Assembly (NCBI GenBank): GCA_037833965.1
Contig: AP031354.1
Coordinates: 29,056,001 to 29,120,000 of the forward strand
Length of the DNA: 64,000 bases
DNA from: Marchantia polymorpha subsp. ruderalis
Lineage: Eukaryota; Streptophyta; Marchantiopsida; Marchantiales; Marchantiaceae
Direction of reading: 5' to 3'
In this document: in pieces, positions 10,340 to 21,164 of the stretch
Numbering within the stretch: position 1 is the stretch's first letter
How the letters are laid out: every line of letters begins with the position of its first letter
The notes under the pieces: generated by a model
What the model was told of the DNA's origin: nothing
Databases searched by the model: none
The model's input: the letters and a program-made list of their open reading frames with translations, nothing else
Program-made: the position numbers and the translations under genes

Positions 10340-12931
10340 ATGAAAGGAGCCAGTGCGTCCATTCTCAGTCCCGCTGCTGAACTTGCCACACGCGGAATGG
10401 ACTCCGCAGACGAGGAACCAGAGCTTCCCTCTGCTGTCCAGGACCTTGTACGGCGTCTGGAAGGAAAAGGCGTGCCTATAATGAGGCTTCCCGAATTATT
10501 CCAGGGAGAATTTTTGGAGTTCTTTCCAGAGAGTGAATCGCTCTCGACGATCACACGGTGGCGAAGCCAAGTGCGCCTTCGAGTGCTGGAGGCAATCGGC
10601 AGCTGCAATACTCTTGAGCATCTGGACGTGGGAGATATGTGTGGTGGAGATATATCGAGGTTGACAGAAAGTGATTGGGAGGTTGTTTTCAGAGGATTTA
10701 AATCTAGCACCGTTCTAAAAACAATCTTCCTTGATGGATTGGAATGGAGTTCAGATGCGGAAGTGGAGAGCTTGTGTTCACAGATAGGGAGAATTCTGAA
10801 TACCTCTAGCGTACGTCTATTGGACATACAATCTAAATTGAGTGCCAGATGTTGGTTGAGTCTCGCCTCAGGACTGCGAGGAAATCCCGATTCTAAACTC
10901 CAGCATTTACGACTATGTGACGCGTGGGAGGACGCGAGCGCGGTGAAGCATGTGGCTGACATGATTAACAGTGCTCCTCTATTAAAGTGGTTGGCAATAG
11001 CATGTAAAGACGACATGGAGAAGGAGGCTGTTGGAATCCTGTCCCAGGCTTTGATCCGGAGCTCGTCTTTGGAAGGATTGATCTTAGAGAAGATGAAGTG
11101 GGGAAAGGCCTTGTTGCTGCGCGCTTTGGTCTTTGGCAACCGATCCATTGAACATCTTGGGCTGGAAGAGATGGATGGACTCGGAGGCTGTGTAAGGGAA
11201 CTCCTTACTTCCAACCCATCATTGAAAGACGTGAACTTGGTCAACTTGCGGATGAGTCCTGATGAATGGCGCCAGCTCGGCAAACTCATACGTGACAGGT
11301 ATAGAGCAACAAACATTGTTGTACGCTTTTCAGTAGAGCACAATCTTAGAGATGAGTGGGAGTCAATAGAAGCACTTGCAACTGCTGCTAGCTCCGATGT
11401 CAAGGACCCCACACTGGAGCTTCAACTTGTACAAGCGGGTGATGATGAGTTGATGTTGTCATTAGACCTATTAGGTAGGGTACTGCGCGGGGAAATCAAA
11501 TCCCTGAAATCTTTCACAATATCGGCGAGACATCCTGGCACTTCAGGTACCACCCAAGATAGACCGGAAAGGTTCCTGTCGATGAAAGGAAAAACTGGAG
11601 AAACTTCCGTTCTGAAGAACCTGAGATTATATGTTGTCAACGAAGATGTTTGGAAGGGACTATGGAAGGACCTGCTTTTGTGCCTGCGAGGGAACACAAG
11701 TCTTACTCACTTGGATTTGAGTCCGAACGAGATCAGAGGAGAGTCGTTCAGATACCTCGACGAAGAGGCGTTCCAAGACCTGATGGCGCTCCTACAAGTA
11801 AACCTGACTCTCCAAGAAATAAATGTCTCAAACACCTCTTGGGCAACGCACGGAAAGGAGAGGCTGATTCAAGAGGCCGTCGAGCAGAACCAGGAACGGG
11901 CCGCCAACGTTTGTTACTCTGAGCGAGCGGAGGAGAGAATGGAAGGTGCAGGTGCGTCCAATGTCAGTCACGCTGCTGAGACACGGGGAATGGACTCTGC
12001 AGGCGAGGAACCGGAGCTTCCCTCCGCTGTCCAGGACCTTATACGGCGTCTGGAAGGAGAAGGCGAGCCTATAACGGAAGGTGCAGGTGCGTCCAATGTC
12101 AGTCACGCTGCTGAGACACGGGGAATGGACTCTGCAGGCGAGGAACCGGAGCTTCCCTCCGCTGTCCAGGACCTTATACGGCGTCTGGAAGGAGAAGGCG
12201 AGCCTATAACGGAAGGTGCAGGTGCGTCCAATGTCAGTCACGCTGCTGAGACACGGGGAATGGACTCTGCAGGCGAGGAACCGGAGCTTCCCTCCGCTGT
12301 CCAGGACCTTATACGGCGTCTGGAAGGCCAGCCTATAACGTGGCTTCCCCACTTATGGCTGGAAGAATTTCCGGAGTTCTTTCAGCAGACCAGACCCCCC
12401 AAGCGCCTTTACGTTACGTATGATGTTAACATTTTCCATAGGATAAATGCAATGATGCATGCCGGGATAACCGTTCGATTTCACTTTATGTGTGAGGGTG
12501 CGCATGGGTTTCACCGTGTCAAAGATCAAGAAGGTTTGAAGATCCGCGTGTATCAGAGAAACGGCAGGGTGATTCTGAAACCTATCGAATATTTATTCAA
12601 ACTCATGTATTATGCTGCAAAGTCTGCGACCCTCGGGTTAATCGTGATTCCGGACTGGGTAGATTTGAAATCTGGTATTGTTAAACTAGATGGCATTAGC
12701 GATCGTGATCTTACGGCAATTCTGCAAGGTGTGGAGAGCACGGATCTCCAAGCAGCATGGTTGAGGATTCAGAAAATTCTTGCGCCCCAGCTTCGAGATA
12801 ATTATTCGTCAATCTTCAAGTTGTATCAGGTGAAATACGCGAGATTAGAACCAGGTAGGCATGCATGGGTGTGCGAGGAGTGCATGGAAGAAGGTCGTCG
12901 TACTGGCATTATTGACGAATTAGGAATTTGA
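10340..12931 (+). CDS. Chimeric LRR protein lacking Roc-COR (gene A)
   Basis: The single open frame gives 863 aa from ATG 10340; the upstream in-frame GTG at 10328 is not needed, because this ATG aligns with the start of gene B. Residues about 60-510 form irregular ribonuclease-inhibitor-like leucine-rich repeats, closely matching gene B. After QNQER (about residue 520) the protein switches to sequence derived from the 5' leader and N-terminus of a gene-B-like sister, with a 45-aa unit three times (about 534-668). It then switches to the C-terminal domain found at the end of gene B (about 683-863, ending near WVCEECM). The Roc GTPase and COR domains and both introns are absent. The LRR half could bind partners without GTPase control; that is inference. 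It could be a functional neogene or an expressed pseudogene. The long uninterrupted frame argues for recent origin or selection. Confidence 0.75.
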   Translation: MKGASASILSPAAELATRGMDSADEEPELPSAVQDLVRRLEGKGVPIMRLPELFQGEFLEFFPESESLSTITRWRSQVRLRVLEAIGSCNTLEHLDVGDMCGGDISRLTESDWEVVFRGFKSSTVLKTIFLDGLEWSSDAEVESLCSQIGRILNTSSVRLLDIQSKLSARCWLSLASGLRGNPDSKLQHLRLCDAWEDASAVKHVADMINSAPLLKWLAIACKDDMEKEAVGILSQALIRSSSLEGLILEKMKWGKALLLRALVFGNRSIEHLGLEEMDGLGGCVRELLTSNPSLKDVNLVNLRMSPDEWRQLGKLIRDRYRATNIVVRFSVEHNLRDEWESIEALATAASSDVKDPTLELQLVQAGDDELMLSLDLLGRVLRGEIKSLKSFTISARHPGTSGTTQDRPERFLSMKGKTGETSVLKNLRLYVVNEDVWKGLWKDLLLCLRGNTSLTHLDLSPNEIRGESFRYLDEEAFQDLMALLQVNLTLQEINVSNTSWATHGKERLIQEAVEQNQERAANVCYSERAEERMEGAGASNVSHAAETRGMDSAGEEPELPSAVQDLIRRLEGEGEPITEGAGASNVSHAAETRGMDSAGEEPELPSAVQDLIRRLEGEGEPITEGAGASNVSHAAETRGMDSAGEEPELPSAVQDLIRRLEGQPITWLPHLWLEEFPEFFQQTRPPKRLYVTYDVNIFHRINAMMHAGITVRFHFMCEGAHGFHRVKDQEGLKIRVYQRNGRVILKPIEYLFKLMYYAAKSATLGLIVIPDWVDLKSGIVKLDGISDRDLTAILQGVESTDLQAAWLRIQKILAPQLRDNYSSIFKLYQVKYARLEPGRHAWVCEECMEEGRRTGIIDELGI
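11941..12345 (+). repeat. In-frame 135-bp tandem repeat, three units
   Basis: Units begin GGAAGGTGCAGGTGCGTCCA at 11941, 12076 and 12211, period 135 bp (45 codons). The third unit has a 6-bp deletion near its end (GGAAGGCCAGCC instead of GGAAGGAGAAGGCGAGCC). Each encodes the N-terminal segment of the LRR-Roc-COR family, with motif PELPSAVQDLIRRLEGEGEP. The units are nearly identical to one another, so the triplication is young. Confidence 0.95.
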
Positions 12932-14127
12932 AGAGGTTAAAATGTCATTATGCAGTTGACAAGCATATGTTTAGACACAGATGCAACATGAACCTTTGCA
13001 AAATCTTCCTTCGTAATCTTCTTTCTTGCAAAAGTCTTCGTTTGCTTTTGTACTCCTATTTGGAAGGATTTCTTTAAAGTCTTTGTCATACGGACTCCCT
13101 CGTTATCAAAACTCATGCTTTGGGTCACAAGTGGTGACGTTCTCATCTCCCAACTCGAGCTGACGGTCAACAGGCTCTTTGAGAGATGCTTCATGTGGTT
13201 TTTATGCCTCAGAGAGTACATGCTGACAGGTAGGAAAGAATTCTAACTTCTCCATGTTTTGAATGTTCCTCTCATCCCCCCTCAAAAAACTCTCCTGAAT
13301 TGACCTTCATTTATAAATTTATTTATGAGTTCACTAACCGCTCGACCTTGTGCTTACAAACTTTAGTTAAGTAGTTAACGTTGGTCAAGTAAAACTAGTT
13401 GATTTATGATGAACACCACATGCAGTATGAAAATGTCTCAAAGCTATTCCACCTTGCTCCAAGTTTTTCAAATTAACACTCTCCTCACTTCCCTGGCCGA
13501 TAACAAAGTTTGTGTATAAATGATTATCAACCTTCATAAATTTTTAAAGGAAGATATTCAAACGTACTTTGATGAGAGCTCATTCAATATGAGAATTGAT
13601 GAGAAACTAATTGTAAGCATTACTACAGCTAAGCACACTTCCTAAAATGATGCCCTGTTATCAGATCTAGAAACCTTGTTTGAAAGGTTGACACAGAGGT
13701 CCATTAGATGTACCGGTCAATATTTTTAACAAATCTCGATTTTGCCACCATCAGAAGTACACAAGACATGTTATGCCGAAAGATGATTATTTCATTGCTG
13801 CCAATAAGGTACTCATGACATCACAACCTTCCATCACCCTTATCTCTGAACGGATCTGATATGCAAATTTATTGCTATCCAGGTGCGGAATTAGTGTAGT
13901 TGCCATTCTATGATAAATGTTAATACACACCAGTGAAATCCATACTCGCTCCGAAAAGCAGGGGCGAAGTGGAGCGTAAAATATCAAATTATGGAGCCTT
14001 CAGGCATCATATGCTGGACGGAGTGAAACTTAAGAAACCAAGACTGAGAAAAGTGACATAAATTCTGCTGTTGTTTCGCTTAGATGGGAGACATTCTTTC
14101 TATCTGGACGAAGAGAATTGTGCACAT
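12932..14127. repeat. Segmental duplication block 4 (3' flank of gene A)
   Basis: Matches 40139-41358 downstream of gene B with few changes. Minus-strand frames at 12937-13221 and 13787-13987 are open in both copies, but the copies are too similar for that to show selection. They have no domain or splice context, so I do not call them genes. The second copy carries an extra 16-bp direct repeat unit (about 40830-40865). Confidence 0.85.
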
Positions 14128-14545
14128 ACACTCACGGGAATCCCTGAGACTGGATCAGCAGTTTTTGATGCAGGTCATCCACTATTGACTTCAGACGTGA
14201 TGATAATAAATCTTCCATCTGCTAATCCAAAAAATGAAGGGCCATTGGTAAAAATGGTTGATGTGATATTTTGTAATTTTTTCCGATTGTGGAACTGTGG
14301 CAATTTTCTTAACAGGGTTTATGAAGTTTGTTTTGAAAACGCCGAGGTCCTCCGACTTGTGCAGATTGCGCACGGCCAACTAGAGTTGTATGTGAATTGG
14401 CACAACTTTGAATACAACTGTATGAAGTGAATTCAGCTGCTGGACTATGACTCGTTCCTGGATTTTTTTTCATTGCCGGGCATCTCCGAGCACCATGTGA
14501 CGCAAGGTGGTAGAGTTATTTGTACACTGAATAGAGTCACAAGGC
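14128..14545 (+). repeat. Diverged fragment of block 3
   Basis: Contains the conserved FENAEVLRLVQ-type stretch (about 14330-14400) followed by a CATTGCCGGGCATCTCCGAG segment and TTTGTACACTGAATAGAGTCAC, as in block 3 at 8820-8925. Similarity stops at AGAGTCACAAGG. A 119-codon frame (14071-14430) covers it but shows no known domain; it is probably a relic of an older duplication. Confidence 0.6.
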
Positions 14546-15244
14546 CTGCGAAATTCGTTCGCATCCCGTATGGACTCCGGGAGCAATCCGAGAGGATTCA
14601 ACAGAGCAACATGCGTCCCGCTCGTGGAGAAATCGGGGAGCGGACACGAAGGGGCCTCCGTGAGCTCCTCGGCTGGATTCTCTTCTTCCTCCGCTGCCTT
14701 CTGTGCTGGCACCTCCACAGCCTCTTTCAATTCAAGTTTCTGCGTTGGAGATACTGCTCACGGTGTTGGAAGCACCATTCCGTGACGAATTCGCCTGGAC
14801 GGAACCTCCAGAGCGAGAGATGTTCAGCTGTACAGTTTCATGTGATGAAGGCACGCGTAATGCTGGAGAGCCATGGGTAAGGCGAACGGTGGAAAGCGAG
14901 CATGATGCTATGCCTGAAACGGGAATTGCTTTCGAGGACCATGTACGACGTGAAGCGAACGCCGCACAGCTGCTGCCGCCGCCTACGAGCGAGGCAGCCA
15001 TCGTTATTTCCGACCACTATTTCTCCAAATGCTTCGCTCCGTGATTGAATCCACCGTCTGCCTCCAAGCTGGTGATGAGCACCTCGATCTCGCCCTTCCA
15101 AGAAAAGTCTTCCTCCTTTACACGCTATATCGTTGCAGAATCTTATGGAACAAAAGCTCGACGAGAAGCCGCACAATGCGCCTCGGAGGTCAAAAATATG
15201 AAACAGTCAATTGAACTGTCCAGGATCCCGCCGATCAGGTCGAA
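14546..15244. other. Unassigned segment, possible minus-strand exon relic
   Basis: Higher-GC sequence between the block 3 fragment and the helicase-like fragment. Several overlapping frames are open on both strands. On the minus strand, after a possible acceptor (CTCCAACGCAG near 14758), a frame rich in Glu and Ala runs down to about 14530. I recognise no family. It is adjacent to a truncated gene and may itself be captured exon material. Confidence 0.3.
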
Positions 15245-16202
15245 TTAAGAAGGATCAATATTAAGCGGATCACGCATCCATGGCAACACCGGCCCGTGGT
15301 CTTGCGACTCTGCTGGAACCAAATTAACATCACGACCCATGATTCTATCCACATCCCTCTCAATTGTAGAAAAATCAGGTTCATACCGAGAAGTATCGTG
15401 CGCTCCCAGTGCGTTCAACTCGTCAGTGTTCTCTGTAATTACATGCTCCTCATCCTCATCTGGAACCCCTAGGGACTTACTGTCAGGCTCCTCTCCATTG
15501 ATCTGTTTCGAAGGGCCACCATCTGCAATCACATCCACCTTTTCAGACAAATTGTGAAATTATGCATCTCTTTGTCGATCACCGGTTGAGGATATGAATG
15601 ATTAAAGATAAAACTGAGACTGTGCAAAAATGACTTACTTCTCCAGATACGCCTCTTGCGTGAACTAGTTCATCACCTGGTTCCAGATTGCCCCCTCTTC
15701 GTATCTTCAATCTCTTTTCTTTCTTTCGTTTCTTCTCCAAATATGGACACTTAAAATCAACCAGCTCCGGGACACTTCTGTCGATGTCGGCTGCAGAATT
15801 CTCTTCCGCTCGCTCTATGTTATCTTCACTTGTTAAAGTATCGTTCACCTTCTTTTCCTGTTCTTCCGTTTCGGGAGAAACAGGAGCCTCCAGAGGAAAT
15901 ACATGTTCTTCAGTCGTATCCGAGACTTTCAGCTTCTTGTGCTTTTTGACCTTTACTGCAGAATCAGGAGCTTCCTGGTCAATCAAGGTTGCCAATTCTG
16001 CCTTCTGTTCCTGGTGTTGCTTTCGCTTTTTTCGCCTAGTATGAGGTACAATTTCGCTCACTGCATTAGATTCTTCCTCAACCACAACCTCTGAGGCTTC
16101 CTCCTTGCTTTCCTCTCTACTCAGTGCAGGGTCAGAATCCTTGTTCGAGACTTTCTCCCTGTTACCTGGAGAACAACCTTCCGCTTCCTCTCTACTGAGC
16201 AA
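15245..16202 (-). pseudogene. Truncated DEAD-box helicase-like gene (DDX51/RH1-type N-terminus)
   Basis: Two exons on the minus strand. The first (frame open from about 16361, used here from 16202, ends 15639) is followed by a 100-bp intron (15638-15539) with donor GTAAGT. The second (15538-15245) ends at TAA. The phases join at 0. The product is very acidic and Lys-rich, nucleolar in character. It has an N-terminal ARARERAALLSREE segment, as in DDX51-type helicases, and ends PVLPWMRDPLNID. A VLPWMR motif directly precedes the Q-motif/helicase core in plant RH1/DDX51 homologues as I remember them. The core itself is missing: the frame stops three codons later with unrelated sequence beyond. 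No in-frame ATG is visible in the open part, so a further 5' exon is needed. Alternative: an unrelated nucleolar acidic protein. I think it is a truncated gene copy. Confidence 0.45.
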
Positions 16203-16594
16203 AGCAGCCCGCTCCCGAGCTCTGGCATCAAACGATCTAATAGTAATGGAGAACCATGCTTCTGACTTTCTCCTCCCAGCCAGCGCTCCACCTGAAACAT
16301 CGTTGCCCCCTAAACAGCAGGCAAGAATTTTAATCTTCAGGGCAAAATTGCTCGCGAACCTCTAGACGAACCATGTGACAAGAAAACTCAACCCTATCAC
16401 GAATCTCTATCACACAGACGTCCCGTATGCTCTGCGCCAAGCCCCGCAAATGTCCGCAAGTGGAGCACATGAATTATCTGATGTCTACTTCAGTGACAAT
16501 TTCGGGACGTGATCCGAGCGAAATCGAAAAAACGTAACAACGAAATGTTCTCAGATTTCAGAGAGGCCTTGACTGCATCCCTGACACAGGCTCG

Positions 16595-16609
16595 GGGTTT
16601 AGGGTTTAA
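16595..16609 (-). promoter_or_regulatory. Telo-box-like motif upstream of helicase-like fragment
   Basis: GGGTTTAGGGTTTAA on the plus strand reads as TTAAACCCTAAACCC on the gene's strand, about 390 bp upstream of the usable frame. AAACCCTAA telo-boxes are common in promoters of plant ribosome-biogenesis and translation genes, which fits a DDX51-type identity. The motif is short and the link is inferred. Confidence 0.5.
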
Positions 16610-16619
16610 TTCATGAAGT

Positions 16620-18515
16620 TGGAAGAACACGCTACACAAAGGTTAGACCTTAACCCCAGCGTGGTAAGTCAACCAGGGTAACCTAATTAGTGTATGCGTA
16701 AATTCCATTTTTCAGATTAAGAGTATTTAAAAAGCCACGATGATTGAGGGTTAGGGTATCTTAATATAAGATCACAAGAATTCGAAACACAAAATTAGTT
16801 TGCAGTAGGTCTTGGAGAATCAACGGAGCTCTATGTCATGACTTGTCAAAAATCTGATATTTCATGAATCAAAGATGAATCATTATATAATTGATTGGTG
16901 ATCATTATTGAACTCAAATTAGTTCACATCTGAGTTAATTATTTCTATTCATCGCTGCAGCTCTCCACAATAATCTCTTAATTGCTCGTTTTTTGTGCGC
17001 GCCAATATGTTTTAGAGTCAGTTAAAAATTCAAGCCGGCACTATTCGATGTATCCACACTAATTTCTCGCTTGGTCACTAAAGGTCTCTCTTCCTAATCA
17101 ATCTGGCAGTTTATAATTGCAAATAAGAGTATAGTCAAGATGGTTATCCGGGCGAGTGGGTTTGTGTCTAGTTAAACTACAAAAACTATAAACAAGTGTT
17201 TCATACCAAAATTGATAAGTAGAAGTAATCTAATTGTAGTTGCAGTTGAAAGTGTGAAAATATACGTCGAAAGGAAACAAAGGTGCAACTCGACAACCTA
17301 CAAACTTTGATGTGACTACGATGGCTGTAATTCCAATTGTTTGGAGTCATGGATCTGTCGCTTTGAAAGTGAGATCTAAGCCGAAACTCTGCCGTGATTA
17401 GCTCTGTATATAAAGTCGAACACTTCAACAAGTATACTAGCACTTTGTTTTCACCATGGATCTTGATGGATCACTTTGTATCAGCTGTGTGTATGGTCAA
17501 CTATTGACATGTGTCTCTTGACACATCTTAAATTATCATCTTCGTACAAACAAAACATCCCACCATTTCTCGACAATATCACTTTAATTTTCTTTGAATG
17601 ATAATTTGCGGATCATGCTATTTTTTTTCTTGCCAAGAAAATTCTGTGTGAAGTTGTTCCAGGTCCTTGAAGTTATACACAACTTCATGAATCAGAGTAA
17701 GTATATATATATTTATTTATTAATTTATGAATAATTTCAAATAGAATATCCCTCGGCAAAATCTTTTTGACATGTAACGGGTCAAATGGGAGAGAAGGGG
17801 ATAACAAGAGAATATGAAAATACCCTATCAAGGCGAACAAGTATGCAACGTAATAGTAATCTAATGCAATGTTCACGGCAGAATTTCAAAAACATTTTGA
17901 TTAGCTGCTCTATTAGTATTTTCATTCCAAAACCTTTCAGAACTGATTCATCTTCGATCATATCACTTTGATAATCTCACGGTATCTATTTTGAGCTAGA
18001 CATCTTCACTCCATTTCATTGAGTTATGAAGTCTTCGCGTCTTTTTTAACATCATTAAGCACATTATCTCAGGCATATACCAGTATTTTCCGTAAAATAT
18101 AAAACAAAAGCACCGTCCATTACATCTAAAAAGTTGATCCTCGTGGTGTGTGATAAGTGCGTCGCATTGAGGAGCCTCAATTCCTGAGACTCCCGGCAAC
18201 GAAGATTTGTTCCATACCCGCATGCAGTAGAAGCAAGCAATCACGTCAGACGATCCGTGCAAGTAACATGCAAGCCGCAGTTGAATTATGTCTCGGCAAG
18301 ATGATTGTCTCCGAACTTGGGGTGAAGAACGAGATCTTTGTTAGTGAGAATTAAATTCCCTCAATCTGTACAGACTGGAACATTCCTTGACTGAGTACAA
18401 ATTCTAAAATACAGCTTCCATGAAGACGATGGAGTACGAGGAAGTGCAGTATATTCTGACCTCTTTGTAGTTCTGTCTTTGCTTTAGTAAAATGCTCAAT
18501 AGTAAAATGCTCAAT
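16620..18515. other. Unique AT-rich interval
   Basis: Lies between the helicase-like fragment and the second copy of block 1. Only short frames (17201-17443, 18157-18354) without recognisable features. Just before block 1 there is a short stutter of GCTCAATAGTAAAAT (about 18493-18530), three imperfect units, which may mark the duplication breakpoint. Confidence 0.5.
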
Positions 18516-19415
18516 GAGCTCAATAGTAAAATGCGCTCCTTCAATGTCACTTTAGTGTCCCCACTTCGCATTAATTTCCGCAGCAATAAACTGTCTTTAG
18601 ACCAGAATTCAGTTTATGTCAAATGTTGGAATTCTTCCTAGAAACCAAAATGAAGAATAAAATGTGCACGATCCTGCCTCTAAGAACACAAGTAAGCCTC
18701 CACTTCAAAATTAGAGAATCGTCTGATATGTTCCCGCGAATTGCGATAGGTGTCCAAGACGAAGCTGCCTTGGGACCATATCCAGTGCTCCGATCGAATG
18801 CTTTCCGCAGAGGAAGGGTTCAAGTGGGCTTTTAGGTCGAAATGTTGTACGAGCTCGTCTCTTCACAATCAACCGAGTAATATCCGAAACGGCAAGCATC
18901 CAGAGATTTCAGAATTACTTTCCAAGAGCGCCAGCGCCGTATTCTGCAGGTGTGAATTGGTACGGATCAGTGAAGGGGTTTCCACCCTCACGAAGTCTCA
19001 ACCACAATCTGCTATGGGATATGACGTAGCAAGCCGACACGAGGACGGACACCTCAAAAACTCGAGTGACCCAGCGATATCGTTCATCTGCCAGCTCCAT
19101 ACTTCGGAATCCATACTCACTTACGCAAGGATCGACAACCCAAGCTCGAACAGCCGGTGCCACTCTCCACGTACGCCGAATTTCTGAACGCTGACTCCAC
19201 CTAGACGCTCTGTACTTCACCTCAAACCTCCACTTCACCGTCGTAGAAGACTCGGAGAATTGTCAATCGGCCCCATAAAATTGACTTCAATCTGATAAAA
19301 TATCCTTAAACCATGACCGGGCTGTCGGGATTCCGATGCTTGCCATGGAGTGGTCCGGCCCCGAAATTCTTGAGCCAACCCTCGAAGCTCAAAGATGGAG
19401 CAGCTCCGCCACGCA

Positions 19416-19725
19416 CGGCAGCAGAAATCTGTGTGCTCCTTCTCACCAGAGTCTGAAAGGGGCCACGTGGATAGCAAGCAGCTCCGCCGACGTCGGCCTC
19501 GACTCCACTGGCTACAAAGTGAAACAAGCAGACTGCCACGGCAGCAGAAATCTGTGTGCTCCTTCTCACCAGAGTCTGAAAGGGGCCACGTGGATAGCAA
19601 GCAGCTCCGACGACGTCGGCCTCGACTCCACTGGCTACAAAGTGAAACAAGCAGACTGCCACGGCAGCAGAAATCTGTGTGCTCCTTCTCACCAGAGTCT
19701 GAAAGGGGCCACGTGGATAGCAAGC
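19416..19725. repeat. 123-bp tandem repeat, second copy
   Basis: Same period, unit number and unit-specific substitutions as 1161-1470; the units start near 19416, 19539 and 19662. Confidence 0.92.
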
Positions 19726-20700
19726 CTTCTATTCTCACTTACTACTGCAGGTGAGCGAATCCCCGAGATCTGGGGGGCTTTATGAAAAGCCCAAAAGTTC
19801 GGAAGAAGAAGATCGGGAAGAGATATAGGACCTGCTTAAACTGCAGGCTAGATCAGCCCCTACCGTATCCCTGTGGGCTGACGGCATACGGTCACCGTCG
19901 TGACGGTCTCTCCTTTGTCACCAATGCGTGAGAATTCACCCGTCGAGCGCGCCGTCTAGAAGCCCGCTCGATGCATTTATTGAACATGACATTCGCAGCG
20001 ATTTACCGCTTGCTGCTCCGTAGGTGCTGTGTCGATGAGAGGTTTAGGGTTCACAGGATTAGAATTCACGCAGCCAGCTAGTGTCATCATTCCTCAGACA
20101 CGGTAGTAACTTCTGATAATAAGGATTCCACGGAATAATGAGGAAAATAACCACCATTTCTGTGATCGAGGCCTAGACATGAACGAGTATACGGCAATCA
20201 CGTCTCGAAATCAACTCTTCCCGATCATAAACGCGATTAGATCGTGTTCAGGCCTACCGACAGCTCGGTAGCTAACATTGTGCTCGAAGTGTTTGAGTCT
20301 TACGGGACTAAAAATTGATTCTACCAGCTTCTGGTATATTTTTACGGCCGCGTCAATATCTCTTTTTTCTGAGGATCCCAACTATAACTCCCGCAGACAC
20401 ACAGCAAATCTGGCCTAGGTCACGGGGAAACACGTTCATTGTGGAGTTATAGTAATCCCTCTCATACAAGAGCACAAAAATTCTTGTTTGGTTTGGTGGG
20501 ACGGTGATCCAGGCAAGGAGTGTTTCAATGATTTGAACAAGAGAATTCGCTTTGAAGTGCCGCGCCCGGGAATTTGCTCCACGCTGCAATTTGCCAATTT
20601 CCTCTAGACCAAACACACGGCAGCCCAGGCCTTCAACCAGAGATCGAAGATTATGATTACCGCACGAAGCCTCTTCTCGCGCTCACTGTATGGGTTTAGC

Positions 20701-21017
20701 CTGATCCACCATCGCCAATCGGAGAGACGAAAAGTCCGGCGAAACGCGAAGCCCCCGGGTGACGGTGACAACAAAACCCTGGATGACGGTGACAACAAAA
20801 CCCCGGGATGACGGTGACGGTGACACGCGAACGGTGTACATATTCCGTCAACCCGAATGGAATACGGTCGGGGTTGATCTAGCCAAAAGTCTGCTTAAGA
20901 CTGCAGGCTAGAACAACCCCGACCGTATGACTGTGGACTGACGGTCGTGACGGTCTACCCTTTGTCACCGTCGCGTCAAAAAGTCACCCGTCGAGCTCGC
21001 ACCCTCTACTATTCAAG
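20701..21017. repeat. Inverted-repeat element, second copy
   Basis: Copy of the element at 2444-2760, offset 18,257. The central 23-bp arms lie at about 20862-20884 and 20906-20928. Confidence 0.7.
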
Positions 21018-21164
21018 TTCGACACATGGTCAGTAGATGCGAGACACGTGTCAGCGACCACCACATTACCCCCATTCACACTACCCTCCAGTCAGTCAGC
21101 GGGATCACCATCAATCGCACAGGCGCAGCATTCCATCGATTATCCGGCCCCTGTAGCGAGCTCG

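Larger units (their letters stand above)
18516..21164. repeat. Segmental duplication block 1, second copy
   Basis: Direct copy of 262-2907. It ends at GAGCTCG (21158-21164) and is joined after TTTAAG to block 2, skipping the about 3.2 kb that follows block 1 in the first unit. Confidence 0.9.

Noticed and set aside
10324..11412. Minus-strand 362-codon frame opposite gene A, and similar frames opposite gene B
   Set aside because: Antisense shadows of the LRR coding sequence, with compositional bias and no domain.
12937..13221. 94-codon minus-strand frame kept in both block 4 copies
   Set aside because: The two copies are too similar overall for frame conservation to mean anything; no motif.
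15245..15250. Splice donor at the end of the helicase-like fragment that would continue the gene leftward
   Set aside because: No GT near the end of the VLPWMRDPLNID codons and no helicase motif on the minus strand between 14500 and 15240.
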